This document shows positions 26,077 to 30,552 of a stretch of DNA of 30,552 nucleotides, in pieces. Both the position numbers and the translations under genes were made by a program. Source of the DNA: NORP240 sp942492445 (GTDB taxonomy: Bacteria; Pseudomonadota; Gammaproteobacteria; Pseudomonadales; Pseudohongiellaceae); the NCBI GenBank assembly GCA_942492445.1, contig CALOEW010000081.1, positions 1-30,552 on the forward strand. Reading direction: 5' to 3'. The notes below the pieces were generated by a model, which saw only the letters and a program-made list of their open reading frames with translations, was not told the DNA's origin and searched no databases. Position 1 is the first letter of the stretch; every line of letters starts with the position of its first letter.

Positions 26077-27102
26077 ATGCAGCGCGTCGATATCATAGCG
26101 AAGGTTCTGGGGGTGGCACTGATGATAGGTTCCAGCAGTGGCGTTCTGGCGCAGAAGATTGTCGTCGCGCACCGCGGTGCCAGCGGCTATTTACCGGAAC
26201 ATACCCTGGCAGCGAAAGCGATGGCCTACGCCATGGGCGCGGATTACATCGAGCAGGATGTAGTGATGACCCGGGACGACAGGCTAGTCGTACTTCACGA
26301 TATTACCCTCGATCGCACCACCGACGTGGCATCCCGGTTCCCGGCCCGGGCCAGGGAGGATGGCAGGCACTATGTTGTGGATTTTTCCCTGGAGGAACTT
26401 CGGACACTGAGAGTCAGGGAAGGAGTCGATACCCGCGATGGTAGAGGCGGTCCTATCTACGAAAACCGATTTCCCGTAGGCAGGTCCAGGTTCTACATCA
26501 ATACACTCCAGGAGGAGATTGAACTGATTCAGGGGTTGAATCGCTCTACCGGCAGGAATGTCGGTATTTACCCAGAGGTCAAATCTCCGACTTTTCACCG
26601 CCAGGAAGGAAAGGATCTGAGTTCAGCATTGATAGGCGTGCTCAAGGAATACGGTTACACCAGCAAGGAGGATCGTGTCTTTGTGCAGACTTTCGAGTTC
26701 GAGGAACTCAGGATTCTGCATGAGCGGATCATGCCGCAAGCGGGGGTATCTCTGCCGCTGGTTCAATTGATTGCTGACGATGAACAATACCGATGGATGT
26801 TTGACGCCGACGGCATGGCCACCCTGGCGCAGTACGCCGATGGAATTGGCCCTGACAAGAGTCTGATAGTTCCCCCGGGCAATTCCGCCGGCGCTGTTCA
26901 ACCCACCGGTCTAGTGGATCTTGCTCACGCCAACGGCCTTGCCGTGCATCCTTATACATTCAGGCTCGATCCGGGGCAGATACCGGGCTATGCCGACAGT
27001 TTCGAAGAACTGCTGGAGCAATTCTATTTTGGGGTGGGGGTGGATGGCCTGTTCACCGACTTCCCGGATCGTGCCGTGCAATTTCTGCACTCTCGCCGTT
27101 AG
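26077..27102 (+). CDS. glpQ: Periplasmic glycerophosphodiester phosphodiesterase (GlpQ type)
   Basis: A 341-aa exported enzyme that cleaves glycerophosphodiesters to glycerol-3-phosphate and an alcohol. The signal peptide 'VLGVALMIGSSSGVLAQ' ends near residue 26. The GDPD TIM-barrel motifs follow directly: 'IVVAHRGASGYLPEHTLAA' (catalytic His and Arg), 'YIEQDVVMTRDDRLVVLHD' (Glu and Asp metal ligands, second catalytic His) and 'VGIYPEVKSPTFHR'. The 'GGPIYENRFP' type insert and the end 'GVDGLFTDFPDRAV' match GlpQ of E. coli (358 aa) rather than the short UgpQ. AGGGG with seven bases of spacing precedes ATG 26077. No glpT transporter is next to it. It could supply phosphate and glycerol from lipids in seawater. 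Confidence 0.93.
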   Translation: MQRVDIIAKVLGVALMIGSSSGVLAQKIVVAHRGASGYLPEHTLAAKAMAYAMGADYIEQDVVMTRDDRLVVLHDITLDRTTDVASRFPARAREDGRHYVVDFSLEELRTLRVREGVDTRDGRGGPIYENRFPVGRSRFYINTLQEEIELIQGLNRSTGRNVGIYPEVKSPTFHRQEGKDLSSALIGVLKEYGYTSKEDRVFVQTFEFEELRILHERIMPQAGVSLPLVQLIADDEQYRWMFDADGMATLAQYADGIGPDKSLIVPPGNSAGAVQPTGLVDLAHANGLAVHPYTFRLDPGQIPGYADSFEELLEQFYFGVGVDGLFTDFPDRAVQFLHSRR

Positions 27103-27249
27103 CGGGAGTCCTGGCGCTCTGACGGGTAGGTGACAGACACCTGGTCACGAGACCGCTGGGGGCTGGCAGGTGGAAGAGAAATCTGACACGCTACCACCGA
27201 GCCTGACTGTTAACACGTACGTCTTGAGGAAATAAAGGAACAATTCAAT

Positions 27250-27942
27250 ATGGCGACTATTCTTATAACCGGTTCCAATCGGGGCATTGGTCTTGAATTC
27301 GTAAACCAGTACCTGGCACGGGGGGATTCGGTAATCGCAACCTGCCGGGACCCGGAGCAGGCCAGTAAACTGCAGGAACTGCAGTCCGCACAATCACGTT
27401 TGAAAATTATGCAGCTGGAGGTATCGAATTCCAAAAGTCTGGAGCAATTCGCCAGCGAACTTGGCAATGAAGCAGTAGATGTATTTATCAATAACGCAGG
27501 AATCTACGGGCCTCATGCAGCACGGTTTGGTGAGGTTACCGAGCCGGGCTGGTCACAGGTGTTTCAGGTCAATACGATTGCGCCATTGCTGTTGACCCAG
27601 CGCCTGATCGGGAATTTTTTACAGGGAAAGGAACGCAAGCTGGTGTACGTTACCTCAAAAATGGGGTCCATCGCCGACAACCAGAGCGGTGGAAACTACA
27701 TCTATCGCAGTTCCAAAACCGCTCTCAACCAGGTAGTCCGCAGCCTGGCATTCGACCTGTCCGGAGACGGACTGACCGCTGTGGTAATCCATCCCGGCTG
27801 GGTGCAGACCGACATGGGTGGGCCCAATGCGCTCATCACCACACCGACCAGCGTCGGGGGAATGATTTCTGTAATTGACGGTCTTGATAAAAAGGATTCC
27901 GGCAAGTTCTTCAATTATGACGGCAATCTGATCCCCTGGTGA
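27250..27942 (+). CDS. Short-chain dehydrogenase/reductase (C-factor-like)
   Basis: A 230-aa cytoplasmic NAD(P)-dependent oxidoreductase of the classical SDR family. It shows the cofactor motif 'TGSNRGIGLEF' at residues 7-17, 'NNAGIYG' near residue 82, the catalytic Ser in 'YVTSKMGS', and Tyr-xxx-Lys in 'YRSSK'. The usual 'HPGWVQTDMGG' follows. This set, with the short length and the C-terminal 'SGKFFNYDGN', matches the C-factor/carbonyl reductase-like group, for which substrates are mostly unknown. AAAGGA nine bases before ATG 27250 is a good ribosome site. It is flanked by gaps of 147 and about 100 bases, so probably monocistronic. Confidence 0.9.
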   Translation: MATILITGSNRGIGLEFVNQYLARGDSVIATCRDPEQASKLQELQSAQSRLKIMQLEVSNSKSLEQFASELGNEAVDVFINNAGIYGPHAARFGEVTEPGWSQVFQVNTIAPLLLTQRLIGNFLQGKERKLVYVTSKMGSIADNQSGGNYIYRSSKTALNQVVRSLAFDLSGDGLTAVVIHPGWVQTDMGGPNALITTPTSVGGMISVIDGLDKKDSGKFFNYDGNLIPW

Positions 27943-28041
27943 TAATGCGGCTGAACCTGCTCGCCTGATTCGCTTCAAACGTGGTACCTTTGCGGCCCTT
28001 ATGCTGTCAGCCAATTCCGGCAACTGTTGCGATTACCGCTT

Positions 28042-28671
28042 ATGAATCTATTGTTAGCCCGTGCTTTTCTCGGGACGTGGCTTGGCCTGCTGTTACTGCT
28101 GGCAGGGCAATCCGCTTTGGGCCATGGTGGTGTGGTACTGGAGGAGGACCGGTGTGTTATCAATATCGGCTTTCTCACTGCACATTTTACTGTTTACCAG
28201 CCCCGAACCAGAGCCAACAAGGAATACTGTGAGAACATACCTGATGTGGCGGAGAGTGTGTTTGTGATGGATTATCTACACGATTTTCTGCGCGAAATGC
28301 CGGTGGATTTCCGCATTATCCGTGATGTCAACAATGTCGGTGCGTTTGCCCGTTGGGAGGATGTACAGGCTGTCGATGATCTTGAAGCAGCCACGGTTTT
28401 TTACCAGCCACCGGTCATCCAGCCAAACGGCAGCTACCCGGTGGAATATGCCTTTCAGGAGAAGGGTACCTATATCGGTGTGGTGACAGCTTTACATCCC
28501 GACGGCGAGCGGCAGTACAATGCGGTGTTTTTTTTCCGGGTCGGTGGTCCTGATCTGGGATCTATTCCACTGTTTATCGGCCTGCTTGTCCTGTTGCAGC
28601 TTGGATACTGGGTAGCCAATGGTGGCCTGCCGAAGCTGCGGAAGAAGGCAGTTTTTCGCGAATCGAGTTGA
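28042..28671 (+). CDS. Exported membrane-anchored protein with His-Gly-Gly start to the mature form; probable copper-cluster partner
   Basis: A 209-aa protein not firmly recognised. The signal peptide (residues 1-27) ends in 'SALG', so cleavage would leave H28-G-G as the mature N-terminus, as in proteins that bind copper by an N-terminal His. The mature domain (about 28-165) is beta-rich with C38 and C63 as a possible disulfide or metal pair and ends in a strand pair ('YNAVFFFRVGG'). One transmembrane helix (about 178-196) and a short basic tail follow, so the main domain faces the periplasm. The fold recalls YtkA/CopC-like sensor or carrier domains, but this is weak. Its TGA overlaps the multicopper oxidase ATG (TGATG), so the two are translationally coupled. 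ATG 28042 was taken; TTG 28027 is in frame five codons earlier, and neither has a clear Shine-Dalgarno. Confidence 0.75.
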   Translation: MNLLLARAFLGTWLGLLLLLAGQSALGHGGVVLEEDRCVINIGFLTAHFTVYQPRTRANKEYCENIPDVAESVFVMDYLHDFLREMPVDFRIIRDVNNVGAFARWEDVQAVDDLEAATVFYQPPVIQPNGSYPVEYAFQEKGTYIGVVTALHPDGERQYNAVFFFRVGGPDLGSIPLFIGLLVLLQLGYWVANGGLPKLRKKAVFRESS

Positions 28672-30356
28672 TGAAGGTTTCTGGCGCAAGGCTGATTTTC
28701 CCGCTGCTACAGCTTGTTGTTGCCAGTTTATTCTGTATTCTTTTAATTCCCCCTGAGTGGTATTCCGATGCTGCGCGGATTCGTCTGGCGCAATGGTTTG
28801 GAACACCCCCCTGGCAGCCCGGCGAACTTCCGGCTGCCCGGCCCGATCCGGAATCCACACTGCCTGACAGCAGTCTGCTTTGTCCCGAGGACTTGAGTGG
28901 ACGGCGTCAGACCCAGATTCTGGAAGGCGTGACAATCGGAGAATCTCTGGCCTGCGTGGCCGATAACCCCTACGCTGTGGCCGCTTTTGTCAGGGGGACC
29001 AATAACGTTTCCATGGAAACGTTGTTGGCTGCCGGTCTCACACCCGATGCAGTGGTAAAGGGGAACGATATCGATGGAGACGGTGATCCGGATGAAATTC
29101 ATTTGCGGCTGGAAGTGGTAGAGCTGAATGGTGGTTCACCGGACACCGGCCTGCCTGCCGCGGGATTCGAAATCGCCCCGGGAGTGACTCCAGGATTGTG
29201 GGTATTCGCTCCCAAGTCTTTTGGCATGGCAACGGTTAATCTTGAGTCCAGTCAGGCCAGGGATTTCCTGCGACCACCGTCGCCAAGCATCCGCATCGAG
29301 CAGGGCGACCGGGTTCTGATTACCCTGGAGAACACCCATTATCTGCCGCATACGATCCACTTTCACGGTGTAGACCATCCCTTTATTGATGCCAATGGCG
29401 AAGGTAACGACGGAGTCCCGGTCACCAGTGAAATGCCGCTGGAGCCGGGCAGTGCGAGAACCTATGAACTCCAGCCACGCCATGCCGGCACCATGTTCTA
29501 CCATTGTCATGTTCAGGTTCAGGTTCATGTAATGATGGGATTGCAGGGAATGTTCGTAGTGGAGGAAAACCGGCCGAATAACTGGCTGCAGACCCTGAAT
29601 GTGGGTGCCGGGCATGTCCGCGTACCGTCTGCGGCTGTCCGCGAACTTTACACCGACGAATACGATCTGCACTTTACTGACCTGGATATGGATCTGAACA
29701 ACAGGATTCGTCAGAGCAATGATGCGCGGGAGATAGAACAGCTGCTGAACAGGGATTACGACATTACAGATTCTCAGAGTGATTATTTTCTGTTGAATGG
29801 CAGGTCATTTCCGTTGACGTTTCAGGAGTCCCTGGTAGTTACAGACCCGGATCAGCGTATTAAGTTGCGGGTGTTGAATGGCGGCAGCGTCGGGGTGGCG
29901 CTTCACACCCACGGTCACAAGACTACTGCCACCCACTATGACGGGGTCGCTCTGGGTTCCCAGGCTCGGATAACCCGGGATGTATTCTGGCTCGCCAGTG
30001 CACAGCGTGCCGATCTGGAGCTGAGCACTGTCAACGATGGCCTGCATGCCTACGGCAGTGGAGTCTGGCTGTTACATGACCATCAGGAAAGAGGTGTGAC
30101 CAATAACGGTATTGGTCCCGGTGGCAACCTCGGCGCCATTGTCTACCGGGAATTCCTGAACCAGAACGGTTGGCCCCGGACCGGCGGTGAGGATCTGTCA
30201 CAGTACTTCAGGCCCGGCTATTATCAACGGCAGGCCGCCACTCGTTCTGCCACAGGTGAAATGTCAGCAGGCCGGTTTTTGCGGTTGCTGGGCCTGGGTG
30301 TTGCTGTCGGAGCGGCGGCTGCAAGCCTGGTGTCGCACAGGGCAATCAAGAGGTGA
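28671..30356 (+). CDS. Multicopper oxidase with type 1 cysteine in the first cupredoxin domain
   Basis: A 561-aa exported or membrane-anchored protein. Residues 1-30 are a hydrophobic signal/anchor. Residues about 60-200 form a pre-domain that includes an Asp-rich, calcium-loop-like 'DIDGDGDPDE' (133-142). First cupredoxin domain: H227-T-I-H230-F-H232-G, then H278-C279-H280 and H286 in 'YHCHVQVQVHVMMG'. Second: H412-T-H414-G-H416 ('LHTHGHK') and H469-D-H471 ('LLHDHQERG'). Four His-x-His pairs can make the trinuclear copper centre. C279, with H286 and probably H227, would be the type 1 site. In laccases this Cys lies in the last motif, but here that place is Asp. Leu291 is at the usual axial Met position, with Met289 and Met294 near. 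A C-terminal helix (about 540-555) could be a second anchor. The substrate is unknown; metal oxidation is an inference. Confidence 0.85.
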   Translation: MKVSGARLIFPLLQLVVASLFCILLIPPEWYSDAARIRLAQWFGTPPWQPGELPAARPDPESTLPDSSLLCPEDLSGRRQTQILEGVTIGESLACVADNPYAVAAFVRGTNNVSMETLLAAGLTPDAVVKGNDIDGDGDPDEIHLRLEVVELNGGSPDTGLPAAGFEIAPGVTPGLWVFAPKSFGMATVNLESSQARDFLRPPSPSIRIEQGDRVLITLENTHYLPHTIHFHGVDHPFIDANGEGNDGVPVTSEMPLEPGSARTYELQPRHAGTMFYHCHVQVQVHVMMGLQGMFVVEENRPNNWLQTLNVGAGHVRVPSAAVRELYTDEYDLHFTDLDMDLNNRIRQSNDAREIEQLLNRDYDITDSQSDYFLLNGRSFPLTFQESLVVTDPDQRIKLRVLNGGSVGVALHTHGHKTTATHYDGVALGSQARITRDVFWLASAQRADLELSTVNDGLHAYGSGVWLLHDHQERGVTNNGIGPGGNLGAIVYREFLNQNGWPRTGGEDLSQYFRPGYYQRQAATRSATGEMSAGRFLRLLGLGVAVGAAAASLVSHRAIKR

Positions 30357-30465
30357 GCAGTAGGGATTGCGCTGCCCTTCCTCTTGTCGGGCATAGCCTG
30401 CCTGTCGATATTGGTATTTTCTCACCCGTTCTTGGCTCAGAATGTCACGACTGGGAGGCAGGACC

Positions 30466-30552
30466 ATGCCGCAGGGTGCGGACCATACGGCGATGGACGG
30501 TGTTATGCGATTCGACGCCAGTGGCCTGGTGATGAATGCCAGCAATACCTTG
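30466..30552 (+). CDS. Start of an unrecognised gene, truncated by window end
   Basis: ATG 30466 follows GGGAGG with seven bases of spacing, the second best ribosome site in the window, and the frame stays open to the end (29 codons, 'MPQGADHTAMDGVMRFDASG...'). The content looks like the start of a mature domain rather than a signal peptide. A hydrophobic, signal-like stretch with 'ILVFSHPFLAQ' lies just upstream (30396-30440) in a different frame, so a frameshift or a different start is possible. It is the third gene of the copper-type cluster, 109 bases after the oxidase stop. A cupredoxin is my guess from context only. Confidence 0.5.
   Translation, partial: MPQGADHTAMDGVMRFDASGLVMNASNTL

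Noticed and set aside
1..30552. Mobile elements, CRISPR arrays, tRNA or rRNA genes
   Set aside because: I saw no repeat-spacer arrays, transposase or integrase motifs, terminal inverted repeats or tRNA-like cloverleafs on reading through.

Overview
The window reads as chromosomal DNA of a free-living, probably marine, heterotrophic gammaproteobacterium. It is of moderate to high GC and densely packed. The evidence is the gene families: bacterial NADPH-type GltBD, TrkH, KdpDE-like regulators, a type IV pilin, AsmA, a GlpQ-type phosphodiesterase and many lipoproteins. I cannot name the genus from sequence alone. I see no IS element, integrase, CRISPR array, tRNA or rRNA.

Layout. Positions 1-2928 (+) hold the C-terminus of an AsmA-like protein, a lone type IV pilin and a lipoprotein amidohydrolase. 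Positions 2944-6580 (-) hold a three-gene unit, trkH - short kdpD-like kinase - kdpE, whose genes overlap by ATGA and GTGA. Upstream is a tandem TTTACG-N5-TTTACG element with the layout of a KdpE operator. Positions 6834-12883 (-) are gltB-gltD (glutamate synthase), with a consensus-like promoter about 280 nt upstream. Positions 13570-18399 (+) encode a Tat-exported molybdenum hydroxylase: a [2Fe-2S] subunit, a molybdopterin subunit and an FAD subunit with a four-Cys insert like PaoB. They are followed by a formate-dehydrogenase-type cytochrome b, which suggests a periplasmic dehydrogenase feeding the quinone pool. A strong terminator separates it from an unrecognised 132-aa gene.

Positions 19061-24683 (+) hold a PLP-dependent D-cysteine desulfhydrase/ACC deaminase relative, a TolB-like beta-propeller lipoprotein and a 1102-aa envelope protein that fuses an M1-type peptidase, an M28 peptidase and a PDZ domain. 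A previously easy-to-miss 49-aa single-span membrane protein lies on the minus strand at 24719-24868. Then come an M48 lipoprotein peptidase, a glycerophosphodiester phosphodiesterase and a short-chain dehydrogenase. The window ends in a probable copper operon (28042-30552): an exported protein whose mature form may start with His-Gly-Gly, a multicopper oxidase with its type 1 cysteine in the first cupredoxin domain rather than the last, and the start of a further gene cut by the window edge.

The parts most worth a second look are the potassium uptake/KdpDE rewiring (trkH in place of kdpFABC), the unusual multicopper oxidase cluster, the cytochrome-coupled molybdenum hydroxylase and the M1-M28-PDZ fusion.
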